A model generated the notes under the pieces. The model saw nothing but the letters and a program-made list of their open reading frames with translations. It was not told the origin of the DNA and searched no databases. The position numbers and the translations under genes are program-made. Below, piece after piece: positions 22,371 to 34,364 of a stretch of 64,000 bases of DNA. Position 1 is the first letter of the stretch; each line of letters begins with the position of its first letter. This DNA is from Haematococcus lacustris (Eukaryota > Chlorophyta > Chlorophyceae > Chlamydomonadales > Haematococcaceae), in assembly GCA_030144725.1 (NCBI GenBank), contig JASKMD010000020.1, forward strand, positions 3,717,000 through 3,780,999. The letters run 5' to 3'.

Positions 22371-22543
22371 GCTTGGCTCTTGGCTAGATGGTGCATGTGC
22401 ACAAGTACCTAGGTTGCAAGTATGGGCTGGAGGGCAAGACTGAGGCTGACAAGGTGTGGTGCCAGTGAAACACCCCCATCCACCCCATGATGCCAGTCAT
22501 ACAGTGCCAGCTGTCAGGGAAGTGCTGGTCTGCTGAAACTCTG
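22371..22543 (+). pseudogene. Partial copy of the glutathione S-transferase exon 4 region
   Basis: This matches 19128-19311 over exon 4 and both flanking introns (GGCTCTTGGCT, TATGGGCTGGAGGGCAAGAC, CCCATGATGCCAGTCATACA, CTGCTGAAACTCTG). In the copy the acceptor CAG is changed to AAG, the first exon base is lost and the Arg codon after YLG becomes Cys (YLGCKYGLEGKTEADK). No other exon follows, so it is a non-functional segmental duplicate. Confidence 0.85.
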
Positions 22544-22764
22544 TTTGGTTTCAGCACCAAAGGTTGTTGTCTGTCATTTAGGGCAGTGTGAGAGGCAGCT
22601 GGTAGACATGTGGTGGTGGGCGGGGCCAGAGCTCCGATGATCAGGGTGGCGGGGATGGCTAGGAGGGCAAAGCTGGTGAAGCCTGCGGCCATGGTGCCCA
22701 CCCATCCTGTGGTTGCCCACCCATCCTGTGGTTCTGGTCTGCTAATCACCTATAGCCCGCGGCT

Positions 22765-25700
22765 TCACATCGGCGGGCTCGTTTCTGGGGCGGCGGTCAG
22801 CGCTTCCAGCTGCTGCAACAATTTCACCATTGCGTCGCGCGTGGCATTGGTGATCGCACCTGCCTGCGCGTAGCAGCGAGACACATTGCATGCAACGGCT
22901 GCAGTGCATGCACAAGCGAGGTTCCCGTCACAGCTGACGACGGCTGCCTGGCTTAGCAGCCCCATTGCGCTGCGTCAGCTGGGGCGCAGACTCACCTGCA
23001 CGTAGAAGAGCAGCATACGCTGGATGGCTGTCTGCACGGGCTGCAGGGTGCGGCCCGGTAGCAAGCTGACTGCCTCCTCCAACGAGCCTGGGCAGTCCTG
23101 GATCAGAAATCCCAACAGCAGGCTCGCATACACCTGTGACGGTGCAGCAGCAGCAGCGACAGCAGCAGGCTTGCAGATGCTTCCAGCACGGTTGCTACGG
23201 TCTTCATGTGCATCGGATAGCAGCTGTGCACACGGATCAACACCAGCGGCAGCAAACCCTACATGCAGCAATGAACAGCTGGCAGGACAACACTGTTGCT
23301 GTTGCTGCGATGCCCAGAGACTCCAATGCTATCAGGGGTGTCGGTGCTGACTGTCACGCTGCCTGCTGTTGCCGTTGGGCTGCTGGGGCAGGGCTGCCGC
23401 GACTGGGCTGCTGCCGCTGTCTACTGTTGCAACTGCCAGTTTAGATCACCCTCTTCATACCAAGACCAACACACCTGCACAATGGATGCCTCCCCGCCAG
23501 AGGCACCTTCGCCCAGGTCTGCTTCAGTCACCTCCACCACCTCCGGCGTGCGGCCCGCCCACCCTTGCTGACCTGCGCCTCCTGCACCTGCTGCCGTGTC
23601 GCTTACCAAGCTTGCTGGCTCCGCCAACATGCCAGAATGGTCTCCTTTCTCCCCAGCTCCAAACATTGCTGACGGGTGTTCTGCAGCTTGGGGCGACAAG
23701 TGCTGCGGCCCAGCCCTCCCCGTAACCTGGTCATTAGACCCGGGCGCCGGCTTCACACCAGAGTCACGCGTCTCAGTTCCAATTTTAACGGAATCGGTCA
23801 GCAATGCGTCAGGGGTATCGAGCAGCCCGGCAGGCGCGGACCTGACCGCTAGTCCGTGCCGGCCACCTCGCACAAAAGTGCGGCACGGCATCATCCCTGT
23901 GCTGGCCATCCCCGCTGACACAGCCGCCGCCACGGCCAGCTCGTTCACCGCAGGTGCTTTAGCCACCGCGCCAGCTACACGTGAGAGTGCGACATCACAG
24001 TTCACGGCTGCACCGGCGAGACCCAGCGACGGAGTTCCTAGCGCGGCGGTGTCCCATGGCAGCGTTTGTTCTCCTGGCAAGCCTTCTTGCGAGCCAGCTA
24101 CCCTTCGAGCCGCGGTCGCGCCTTGCGCCCTTTGGGCAGCCGCGACAACCGGCTGGTCCGCGGCCTGCGCCGCCGATTCCATGACGCAGGTGATGAGCGC
24201 GCACAGCAAGGGCACCATGCGGACAGCCTGCCTCGGTTCCGATGGGCCTGGGAGCATCCCAGGTGACTGGTTGTGCGCTGATCCGTGCCCTCCCTCTGCC
24301 CTGCTGCTTCCGCTTCCCTTCTCCTCTCCCATTCCTTCAGCAGCGAGGCTGGGGGTTGAGAGGCCAGGGATGGGACCTCGAGAGTCTGTTGATGCAGCAT
24401 CAGGCGCGGAGGACGACGGTCGGGACAGGGATGCCAAGCGACCAGGCACCCCATGGCCTGACCCACGCTGGAGCAGTGGCCGCAAAGCAGGCCGGGCAGC
24501 CTCCCATGCGTTAGCCTGAGCTTGAGAGGGAGAGGTGGTGCCTAGCAGCTGGAGCTCCGTGTAGGGGTCACAGGCAGAGACTGACCGCCTCCCTGCCTGG
24601 CCACACGGAGTGCTACCTGGCACCCCAGCCTCGTTGGTGTTGCTGAGGCCATCCACCAGGCTGTGTACGCCCCCTACTGACTGTGTCCTCCAGCCAGCTG
24701 CTGCCAACATCACCCCTTCTGCTACCGGGGTGGTCCAGCCCGGCCCAGCGGCCCCCAGCCACCCCCCTGACCCCGACCCCACAACCGCCATGTCGCCCTC
24801 ATGGCTGTCCAATGCCGCCTGCCGCCGCAAGCCAGCCTGGGCTTCCACATGAGCCCGCTTGACAGGGGCGTGCTGGCAGATACCTTGCAGCGCACTGGGT
24901 CTCGCTGCTGGTCCGGCCATCCTCCCCCCTAGGCCTGGTCCCACGAGCTCCTGTGCTCCTAGCCCTACCCCTTGGCTGTCAGGCCATGGCTCACTGGCCA
25001 TGGTGGCACACGCTGCTGAGTCAGGCCGCGGCCGCCTGCGCTTGCGCCTGGCGCTGACCAGCTGGGTCTCACTGTCGGAGCCAGACCCTGGGCGGGGGCT
25101 GGGGCTGCGGGGCACCTCACCGGCAGCCAGGGCCGCAGGGGCGGCTGAGGGTGGAGGGGCGGCGTGGCATGGGAGGGCTGCAGGAGGGGCAGCAGGGGCC
25201 TCAAGGGCATCGGAAGCCTGGGAGGTTTGGGGGGCGGCAGGGGCAGCAGCTGGTCTGCTGATCACAGGGGGAGGGGGAGGGGCAGGGGCAGGGGGGAGGT
25301 GGGGGGTGGGGTGCTGGCCAGGCAGGCAGGTGGGGGAGGTGGGGTGGGTGGGCAGGGGGCCCAAGTCAGTGCTGCGCATCAGCTGGCGGTGGACAGGGTT
25401 GTCTGAGGCCAGGTTGATGAGCAGGCCCAGGGCCACAGTGAGGACCTCCAGGTTCGCCAGGATGGAGGTGCGCTCTGCCGCAACGCGGATGCTGCTGCTC
25501 CCCACCCCACCCGCCTGCTGCTGCTCCTCCCCCTTCTCCTGGTGCTCCTGCTGCTGTCCCTGCTGTTGCCCCTGCTGCTGCTGCTGCTCCCCCTTCTCCT
25601 GATGCTCCTGCTGTTGCCCCTGCTGCTGCTGCTGCTGCTTCCCCTGCGCATGCTGCTTCTGCTGCTGCCGCACCTGCTGCTGTTGTTTGTTTGTGTGTTG

Positions 25701-28700
25701 CTGCTGCTCCCCCTGCCTTTGCTGTTCCTGTTGCCCTTCCTCCTGCTGCTGCTGCTTCTCCTCCTCCTGTTGCTGGCATTGCTCTTCTGACATTAGCTGG
25801 AAGCGTACTGCCTGCTGCTGCTCAGGGCCCACTGCCATGTCTGCATTCACATGGAGCCCAGAGCATAGCATAGCTAGGCGGCCCACTCGCTGTAGTCCTC
25901 CTGCCTGGACAACGACTTCAACCGCGGGCCCATGCTTGTGTGTCGCATTCATCACCACAGCGACGCAGACCTGCAAGCACGCCGCGCAGCTTGCCGCAAG
26001 CGCTGCGTCTGCGGACTCGCGCGCATCCGGCTGTTCACGATATGCACCGGGAGGTGCCGGGGTTCGCGCCCTTTGCGAAGAGGAATGGGCACGGACACCG
26101 CAAGCTTCTGGAGCGGTGTCGCGAAGCTGCCCAGCAGCATCGCGCGATGCGTATGGAGAGCCAGCGCCCTCGGGCTGTCCAGTCGAGGCGGTGAATGACT
26201 GCCGAGGTGTGATGCCGGCAGCGGCATGCGGGCCTCCTGGACACGCGGCCCGCGGGTGTGGCGCGGAAGGCCCCGCGAGTGGGCGGTTAAAGCACTGCAG
26301 CATGTCGCTCAACATCTCCATCAACTCCAACAGATGTAACAGAAATGGCTGCTGCGGCTGTTGCGGCACTGTTTGCTGCTCTGGAGTGGGCAAGAGGCCG
26401 CTGGCTACTTTCTTGCCACTGCCCCTGTGTATCTCATTGGCACCCTGACCCAGTGGTGCGCTGCTGTTGGCTGTGGTGACTGGGATGGTCAAGTCGGTTT
26501 GGCAGTTGGGGCGTGTGATGGGTAATTGGATGTGCAACAAGGCGTCCTCGTTGTCAGAGCATGCAAAGCTGGCATTCTCCAGCACCTGCAGCCAAGGCCA
26601 AGGTCAAAGTCAGGATCGGGGTCAAAGTCAAAATCAAAATCAAAGTCAGGATCAGGGCAGGGGCTTTACCTGTGCTAGGCATACCCAACCTACCAAGCCA
26701 CCCTGCCCCTGTTCCTCACTGGACAACAAAGCAGGCAGGTGAGCGGCTGTGTCCGCCTACCTGCAACAACAACCGTAGCTCTGCCATGCGCCCCAGCAAC
26801 AGCTGCGGATCAGCCTTGTCCAGCCAACACTCTTGTCGAGCTGGGACGCCGCCATCACTTCCTCTTGAGATGTCATTTTCTGCCGCTCCTGCTCCTGCTG
26901 CTGCTCCTGCTGCTGCATGCTTTTCCGCTGCACCTGCTGCTGCTGCGGCGGCGGCATCAATAGTAGGAGCAGGGGTTGGCAGTGGTGGTGGGCTGAGGTC
27001 AGGGTCAGGGCTGGAGGAAAGGGCAGGGGGTGTTTGGGGGGCTGCAGGTGGGGGTGAGTGCTGTCCACTGCTGGGTTCAGATGGGGTCAGGGGTTGTGGG
27101 GCTGCTGCTGCTGGGGGTGTGGGGCTCAGCAGCCGCGCGAAGTGAACTGCGTAAGGTAGAGTGGCGCGTGCCAGTTTGTTCAGCACGCCCATCTGCTCTT
27201 GTCAGCAACAGCAGCGGCAGGGGCACGAGCAGGAGCAGCACCATAAGCGGCAGCACTGACAGTAGATCAGAGCAACTGTCAGTCAGTGATCAATGGGGTT
27301 GTTCGTTGGCAACGTGTCAAACTAGGCAACGAGTCAAATTGGGCAATGCCTCCATGTGGGTGAGACACCCCACAGCCTCTGCTGCTGAGTCATTGCAGCT
27401 TAGGAACCTGCCTACCTGACTGCCGCCTAACCCCCCGCTTGCACACCCAGCCTGCCAGCCTGCGCTTCCCCCTGGTGCTTGCATTGTCTGCTACCCTAGC
27501 GGCCAGCCTTACACCCGCCTCACGCTGGCGATGCTGTGAGAGGGTTTCTGACAGTTATGACAGCATGTCAAGGCCTAGAGCCTGCTCTACCTATGTATTG
27601 ACGAGCCACCCATAGCCTCTGCTGCTGAGTCATTGCAGCTTAGCGACCGCTGCCGCGTGGCACTCGTTGCCTACCCGCCTGCCGCCTACCCTCCCGCTTG
27701 CACACCCAGCCTGCCTGCCTGCCTGCCCATTGCTTGAACCACCTGCTGACCTCCCAACCAGCCTCCCACGAACCGCCTGCTGACCAGCCTACCCTCCCTA
27801 CTCTACCCTCCCTACTCTACCCTACTCCTACTCTACCCTCTACCCTACGCCTACTCTACCCTCTACCCACCCGCCTCACCTTGCGCAGTTGGTCCTTCAC
27901 TCGAGGTGCAAAGTGCACCCGGCCCTGATCGGACGAGGTAGCCACACTCAGCGCCAGCAGCGTGAGCGGCAGGTGGCTGCGCAGGGGCCGGGCTGCAGGG
28001 CAGCGGAGCAGGCCAGGCAAGCCGGGCAGCAGGGGCAGCAGGGGTGGTTACGGCTGCAAGGGCAGTGGGGGTGGTGGAGGAGGGGAGTAGGAGTCAAGCT
28101 GAGCCGCTGAGTGGCAACAAATGGCGGCAGGCTCATGACGCTTGCAGCTGGTGCGTGAGCAGACTGCCGCGTTTGCTCGCCATGTGTAGGTCAGGTGCAT
28201 GAGTGCTGCATGGGGTGGCCGGCAATGCTACGATCTTGAAAAGGTTTGCAGTGCTCAGGATGATTGACAGGTGGAAAGGGGTGGTCGAGGGTGGGGGCAG
28301 GGAAGGGGGCAGGGAAGGGGGCAGGGAAGAGGGGAGGGGTGAGGGGAGGGGCGAGGGGAGGGGCGAGGGAAGGGAAGGCCCCTGGCCCACCTGCATCGCC
28401 CAGCTGTGCAGCCACCAGCCGCCCCATGGGCCCTTCTGTGGTCCGCCTCACCGCCTGCCGCAGCTCCTGCCTGACCTGCTCCAACACCCCCTGGGTCGCA
28501 TGGGGTTGAGGCTGGGTGAGAGGGGGAGGGGGAGGGGCTGGCCTGCAGGAGGCCCGGAGGTCGAGGTCCAGGGCGGGGAGGGAGGGGAGCTGGTGCTGGG
28601 AGGAGCTCAGGGGTGGGGAGGCTGGGGGGTCCAGGTGGCTGGGGGAGGGCCCGAAGCAGGAATGGAGGGGAGGGTCAAGAGCGGCTAAGGTGTGGAGGTG

Positions 28701-29725
28701 TGGAGGTGTGGGTGTGGAGGTGTGGGTGTGGAGTATGGGGCGGAGCAGATCATGGTGGACCTGCACAGATGGCCGTCACCAGGCCATGCGTCAGGCAACG
28801 GGCTCAATTCCCAATGCCTTGCTAGTATTGCCAGCATGGCGGGTGAGTGCATGGCATGGCCTGCCTGCACAAACACCGCCACTACACAGCCTGCCGCCAC
28901 TACACATTCCGCCACAAAGCCAGTTTATGTTATATATTTTTGTGTTTTTATACTGTTAGAAGGAAAATCATCAGCATCCGACTTAATACTGATCTAGCGG
29001 TATCCCTTTACATTACGGGGCTTTCGAGTCCGAGCAGGGGCAGGTCTCAAGTTGCGTAGACGTCTCAGCTGCACCTCGATGTTTACCGCAACTCTCGACC
29101 CAGCCTCAACCGTTATTACACTCCGACATTATACAATACATATTACTCCGACATTATACAACATATTATCCGGCCCCTTCCCACAGCACGGGGTTACCAT
29201 GGCTGAACTTCCTTCCATCAGGGGCTGGATCTCAACTGCTGCCTGGACTTGTGCAGGGGCTGGATCTCAACTGATGTGCAGCATGCTGCCCAGTCAGGCC
29301 AAAAGGGGGCCAGGGGAGGGGGACAACGCAGCAGGGGCACAGAGCAGGGCAAGGGACAAGGGTGAAAGCAGCAGGGGCACTCAGGCAAGCCAGGTGCGGT
29401 TCCAGCCAGGGTGGGGTGGGGTGGGATGGGGTCACCTGCAGCAGCTGACCACACAGCACCGCTGCTGGCTGTGACGCAAGGAATGAGGGGTGAGCGTCCT
29501 CACAGGCCATGGCCTGCACACAGGCAGGGTCAGTCGCACGGCAGAGGTGGGGTGGGGTGGGCAGCCAGTCATACCATCAAGATAAGCAAATCATACCATC
29601 AAGCAGTCAGTCACTCAGTCAGTTGCACACAGGCAGGTCCAGCCACACGGCAGGGGGGGGAATGGGGGTGGGGGGGGACCACCCATCAGCAAGCCAGTCG
29701 GTCACTCAGATCAGTCATACAATCA

Positions 29726-29763
<38 letters not shown>

Positions 29764-30013
29764 CAAGCAGGCAGGCAGGCAGAGGTGGCCCTTCCTGACC
29801 TGCAGGATGCCTGCTGCCACCAGGGCCATCACAGGGTCTGTGTGGTGCTGCAGCTTGACCAGCGCCGTGAGGAGCTGCTGGGCTAAACCCTCCCCCCTGC
29901 AGCCACCACAGGGCGAGCAAGGCACCCCCCTGAGGGCCCTCACACCCCTCCCTCTCCCAGTGACAGGGGTCCGTGAGCTGCCGCTGGCCAGCGCTGCACA
30001 CTGCATCCCACCC

Positions 30014-30045
<32 letters not shown>

Positions 30046-30632
30046 CACTGCTGCTGGTGGCACTGCTGCTGCTGGCACTGCCTGGCCCAGCTGTCGGCAC
30101 AGCAGCCAGGGGCCTGACCTGCACACTGCATCCCACCCAGGGTTAGGGTTTAGGGTTAGGGTGCAGGATCAGGTTTTAGGGCTTAGGTTTATGATCATGG
30201 GCACAGGTTTAGGGTTTAGAGTTAGGTTTAGGGTCAGGGTTCGCTCTGACCAGGGCTACACACAGGGCACCCATAACCCCCCAGCCACACATCACCCCGT
30301 TGCCTTTGCCAGGAGCGGCATAACACCACCCTCCCACATCACTCCCCTGCAACAAACTATCCCCCCCACCACTCTCCGCCCTCTCACCTCCTCACTCATC
30401 TCCCTCCCCCCATTGGGCTTGGCTTGTCCAGCTTCTACCTTGACCCCCCCTCCCCCACTTTCCCTCCCCCCCACCCCTACCGTAGTGCTGCCCGCCCCTT
30501 GCGTGAGACCAGGATGTCGAGCAGAGCCAGGCCTGAGGCGCGCTGGGTGGCCGGGTCAGCCCCCTCCACCAGCCCCTCCAGCGCATACAGCGCCGTGTCC
30601 TGCAGCTGCTGCAGCTCGCCACGCTCCTGAGC
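22765..30632 (-). CDS. WAPL: WAPL-like cohesin release factor, 5' end missing
   Basis: Eight minus-strand exons in phase: 30481-30632, 29800-29896, 28391-28490, 27880-27992, 26761-27192, 23475-26585, 22996-23133, 22765-22863; 1414 codons including stop. Family landmarks: ALEGLVEGADPATQRASGLA and LLDILVSRKGRAALR (start of the plant WAPL domain), LLTALVKLQHHTDPVMALVA, LGRMAELRLLLQVLENASFA, VCVAVVMNATHKHGPAVEVV, LEVLTVALGLLINLASDNPV, then VYASLLLGFLIQDCPGSLEE and LLPG near the end. WAPL opens the cohesin ring and removes it from chromosomes. The 3111-nt exon holds a low-complexity insert of some 600 residues rich in Ala, Pro, Gly and a Gln/Glu tract at about 25500-25795. The first exon here begins in phase 0 after an acceptor, so N-terminal exons lie at or beyond the assembly gap. 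Plant-type WAPL is clear; an armadillo protein of another family is unlikely. Confidence 0.88.
25495..25800 (-). repeat. CAG/CAA-rich polyGln-Glu tract inside the WAPL exon
   Basis: On the coding strand this is imperfect CAG/GAG sequence giving EEGQQEQQRQGEQQQ-like protein. It contains a duplicated block (GQQQEHQEKGEQQQQ twice). It keeps the WAPL frame open throughout. Confidence 0.8.
29727..29782. repeat. (CAGG)n tetranucleotide tract
   Basis: About 12 CAGG units with one AGCA interruption, in an intron of WAPL immediately downstream of the exon that ends at 29800. The same tetranucleotide, on the other strand, forms the 3.75-kb array in the STT7 gene. Confidence 0.9.
30138..30245. repeat. 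Degenerate telomere-like repeats
   Basis: Runs of GGGTTAGGGTTTAGGGTTAG with variants (GGGCTTAGGTTT, GGGTTTAGAGTTAGG) in a WAPL intron. Confidence 0.7.
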
Positions 30633-30953
30633 CTGTGGGGGGGGAGGGCAGCAGGGGGGCAGGGGGGGGTAGGCCGGGGGGGCAGGGTGCTAGGTGGGCA
30701 GGGTGGGGTAGGCCGGGGGGCAGGGCGGTCGGTAGCGGGGGCAAGGACCGTTGGTGGCAACTAGAATGACGGTATACATGCATTGTGTGTGTGTAGCAGC
30801 ATACATAGAGGTGTTTACAAGGGACTGTACATAGGCATGTCACAACCATATGCACAAGCCTAATTAATGTATCTGCCATGTTCCCATGCCAACGTTGGTG
30901 CGCCAACGTTTAATTTTGCGATGTCTTGCAGTTTCGCGACGTTGCGGTACCTT

Positions 30954-31453
30954 NNNNNNNNNNNNNNNNNNNNNNNNNNNNNNNNNNNNNNNNNNNNNNN
31001 NNNNNNNNNNNNNNNNNNNNNNNNNNNNNNNNNNNNNNNNNNNNNNNNNNNNNNNNNNNNNNNNNNNNNNNNNNNNNNNNNNNNNNNNNNNNNNNNNNNN
31101 NNNNNNNNNNNNNNNNNNNNNNNNNNNNNNNNNNNNNNNNNNNNNNNNNNNNNNNNNNNNNNNNNNNNNNNNNNNNNNNNNNNNNNNNNNNNNNNNNNNN
31201 NNNNNNNNNNNNNNNNNNNNNNNNNNNNNNNNNNNNNNNNNNNNNNNNNNNNNNNNNNNNNNNNNNNNNNNNNNNNNNNNNNNNNNNNNNNNNNNNNNNN
31301 NNNNNNNNNNNNNNNNNNNNNNNNNNNNNNNNNNNNNNNNNNNNNNNNNNNNNNNNNNNNNNNNNNNNNNNNNNNNNNNNNNNNNNNNNNNNNNNNNNNN
31401 NNNNNNNNNNNNNNNNNNNNNNNNNNNNNNNNNNNNNNNNNNNNNNNNNNNNN
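30954..31453. other. Assembly gap, 500 N
   Basis: Exactly 500 N, which looks like a fixed-size scaffold gap rather than a measured length. The 5' ends of WAPL (left, -) and the GTPBP1-like gene (right, +) both run into it. Confidence 0.99.
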
Positions 31454-34004
31454 CCTGGTCCGCATGTTCTTTGACCTGCTGCCTCAACGCCAGCGCTGGA
31501 GCGAGAAGAGGGTGAGGGGGAAGCGGGGGGGGGGGGGGCTGGGGGCTGGGGGGGGGGAGTGGAGCAGCAGATGCAGTGGTAGGGAGGGGCCGAGTGGGCG
31601 AGTCCCTGCTGCTCCTTCTGCGGCAGTGTGAGGGTGGAGGGTGGTGGGGTGAGGTGGTGGCGCACGTGATGGTGTTATGTGTCTAGGGCCAATCATGCAT
31701 GACACTGGGGTGTGGGGGTACTGTGGTGGGGTGGGGTGGGGTGTTGGTGTGGGGTGTGGGGTGGGGTGGGGTTAGGGTTAGGGTTGGTGTGTGGGGTGGG
31801 GTGGGGCTAAGACACTGGGGTGTGTGGGGTGCTGTGTATGGGGTGTGTGGTGCTGCAGGCCGGCTTTGCCGAGTTTGTGGTGGACGAGACGTTTGGTGTG
31901 CCCGGTGTCGGCACTGTGGTGGCGGGCACTGTCAAGCGCGGGGTCATCACCCCCAACATGACGCTCATGCTGGGTGAGGGCCACATCACCTGCCCCGTCC
32001 CAACCTCCGCCTGTCATTCCTAACCCTGCAATCTCTTTTCCTTCCCTCGCCCCTCTTCAGCCATCCCCCTTCCCCTGTTCCCTTCCCTTACCCCCCTTAC
32101 CCTGCCCCTCTCCCTGCTTCCCCCCCTCTCTTATCTGAACCCCTGCTATCCTGCCCCTACCTGTCACCCTCCCCTTGCCCTTCCCCCCACCTCTCGCTCC
32201 CTCCCCTCCCCTCCCCTCCACCCCCTCCACCCCCTCCACCCCCTCCACCCCCTCCACCCCCTCTCCCCCATCCCCCCCCTGCCTCCCCCCCCTGCTGCTT
32301 CCACCACCGTCAGCGGGCTGCCCGTGTTCATCCTACTGCCTGCCCCCCCTCCTGCCCTCCCATGTCATGCCCTGCCCCCCCTCCTGGCCAGGGCCTGACA
32401 TAGCAGACGGCAGCTTCAAGCCCGCCGCCATCAAGAGCATTCACTACAAGCGCCTGGCAGTGGGGCAGGTGGTGGCAGGCCAGACCGCGGCCCTGGCCCT
32501 GAAGAAGGTCAAGCGCAGTCAGGTGGGGCGGGGGCCTAAGATGCAGTCAGGGGAGGGGAGGGCTGGGCGGCAGCCCACGGAGCTGGGAGGGTGGGGGTGG
32601 GGGGCGGAGGTTGGGTGAGGGGGTGGAGAGGTGTGTAGGTCGAGGCGAGGTTGAACTTTGTTGCCCCTGTCCAGGTCGCATGCTGTGCGAGGGAGGGGAG
32701 GGGGAGCTGGGGCGGGCCATGGGGCTAGGTCTGACTCAGGGTGCCTGATGCCCATGCCCATGCGCCCAACTGCATTGTGAAAGTCAAGGGAATAGCACGG
32801 TGGGAGATCCAGGGGCGGGGCGGGGCGGGGCGGGGCGGGGCGGGGCGGGGGGGGCGGGGCGGGGCGGGGCGGGGCGGGGCGCGCCTTGTCCCAGGCTGCC
32901 TGCCGGCTGTGAGTCCCGGCTGTGTGTCTGTTCAGGTGCGCAAGGGCATGGTGATGGTGGACGAGCGCAGCAAGCCTGCAGCCAGCTGGGAGTTTGACGC
33001 GGACATCGCGATTCTGACCCACAGCACCACCATACAACCCAGATACCAGGTCAGCTTCCCCCCCCACACCCTCACCCCACACCCCTACCCCCCCTAATCC
33101 TGAACCCCACCCCCTTTCCCCTCCTCCTCTCCAACCCTGCGCCTGACCCTGACCCGCCTAGCAACACCATCGTGTCTTGTGGTGCTTCGTTGGCTTGTGT
33201 GGCCCTGGGTCTCTGACCCTGATCCCGTACACTGACACTGACATTGACACTGGAATGAATAATATAATGTGGTGCAATTGGTTGTGATAATAGACAGGCA
33301 CAGGCACAGGTCGAGACACAGGCACATCCACAGGCCCTGGTCTCCCACACAGCTCAGCCTAGTCCCCCCCTCCTTGTTACCCCTTGCCCCCCTTACCTGG
33401 CCCCTGACCACCCTGGCCCCCTGCCCCCCCCTGCCCGCCCACCCCCACCCGCCCCTGCCCTCTGCCCCCTGGCCTGTTGCCCCCCAGGCTGTGATCCACT
33501 GTGAGATCATCCGCCAGGCAGCGAGGGTGGTGGCCATGGACTGTGAGCGCCTGCGCTCAGGGGACCGGGCCTGCGTGCGCTTCCGCTTCCTGCAGTGAGC
33601 GCCTGAGGCAGGGGCGGGGGGGTTGGCGGGAACGAGGGAGGGGGCAGGGGCGAGGTAGTTATGGAGCACGTCATCCATTGCCCTGGTCGCGACCGTGGGC
33701 ATCCCCTCGCGTGACCACTTACATTTTACCCTCACATTTTACCCTTGTCCGCAGGCGCCCGGAGTACATGACGCTGAATACCCGCTTCGTGTTTCGCGAG
33801 GGCCGCACCAAGGGAATCGGCATCATCATCGGCACCGAGCACGAGCAGTTGCCGCCGCCACCTGACGTAGCGACTACGACGTCGGCTGCGGATCCACTCC
33901 CTGCTGGTGAGGCGAGCGCGACGCTGCCGGCCACCCCCGGCACACCACGAGTTGCTGCTCCCCCAACCCCAGGGGCAGCGGTTGTGTCACTTGCCCCGCG
34001 CTGA
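31454..34004 (+). CDS. GTPBP1: GTPBP1/GTPBP2-like translational GTPase, 3' half
   Basis: Six exons in phase: 31454-31511 (cut by the gap), 31859-31973, 32392-32522, 32936-33049, 33488-33594, 33755-34004. The visible protein starts in the linker after the G domain ([15 protein letters not shown]) and covers the two beta-barrel domains typical of this family: [110 protein letters not shown]. The GTP-binding motifs would lie in the missing 5' part. The last 50 or so residues are Pro/Ala/Thr-rich and probably disordered. GTPBP1-type proteins are EF-Tu-like GTPases linked to mRNA and ribosome quality control in animals. GTPBP1 and GTPBP2 cannot be separated from this part. Confidence 0.9.
31765..31787. 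repeat. Short telomere-like repeat
   Basis: GGGTTAGGGTTAGGGTT within a GGGGTGGGGTGT-rich intron of the GTPBP1-like gene. Confidence 0.75.
32813..32880. repeat. (GGGGC)n pentanucleotide tract
   Basis: About 13 units with one GGGGGG slip, in the intron before the exon at 32936. The G-runs could form G-quadruplexes. Confidence 0.93.
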
Positions 34005-34364
34005 GTTTGCCGAGCGGGTGTGCTTGCATGGACCTCCCCTTGCATGGAGAATGCAGTGGAAGGTGCAGCTCTCTCCAGCTGAGGGCTACCTGCGGCTTCT
34101 CTTCTTTCACAGTTTTGGGGCCCATGCACAGCGTAGTTGGCATAGTGCGTTATGTTTTGGCTGACGATGCATCACCCATTTAAATGTGTAGATCTATGGA
34201 CTAAGGCAGGTGCCTGACATTAGGCGGCCACCGGAGTGGAGTGAGATGGTAGTAACGGTGCGGACAGAACACTGAAGTTCACACGGGTAGTTCACACGGT
34301 GCGGGACTTCCCATGAGGCACAGCGCTGGAGGAGGGTCACCACCGTCTCGAGGCACATTACGCA
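34005..34364. other. Spacer between the GTPBP1-like gene and the small basic gene
   Basis: Presumably the 3' end of one gene and the 5' region of the next. A short duplication (GTTCACACGG.TAG at 34272 and GTTCACACGGTGC at 34287) is present. No coding exon seen. Confidence 0.4.

Larger units (their letters stand above)
21533..22764. other. Intergenic with a diverged tandem duplication
   Basis: Segments 21680-21755 and 21808-21890 share GCAGCA.GTGT, GGCAC.TGAT..GGACG and GCTTGTTGCAG-like blocks, so they are old duplicates. Further right lie a possible small gene (21965-22169) and a partial copy of the glutathione S-transferase gene (22371-22543). Confidence 0.45.

Noticed and set aside
23596..26448. 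Plus-strand open frames of 247-307 codons opposite the large WAPL exon
   Set aside because: GC-rich antisense shadows of the WAPL frame, without domains.
29411..30769. 452-codon plus-strand open frame
   Set aside because: It lies antisense to two WAPL exons and is made of intron repeats (CAGG, CTG, telomere-like). The WAPL exons on the other strand match a known family.
30860..31665. Open frames of about 180-254 codons across the N-run
   Set aside because: They consist mainly of undetermined bases and say nothing about coding.
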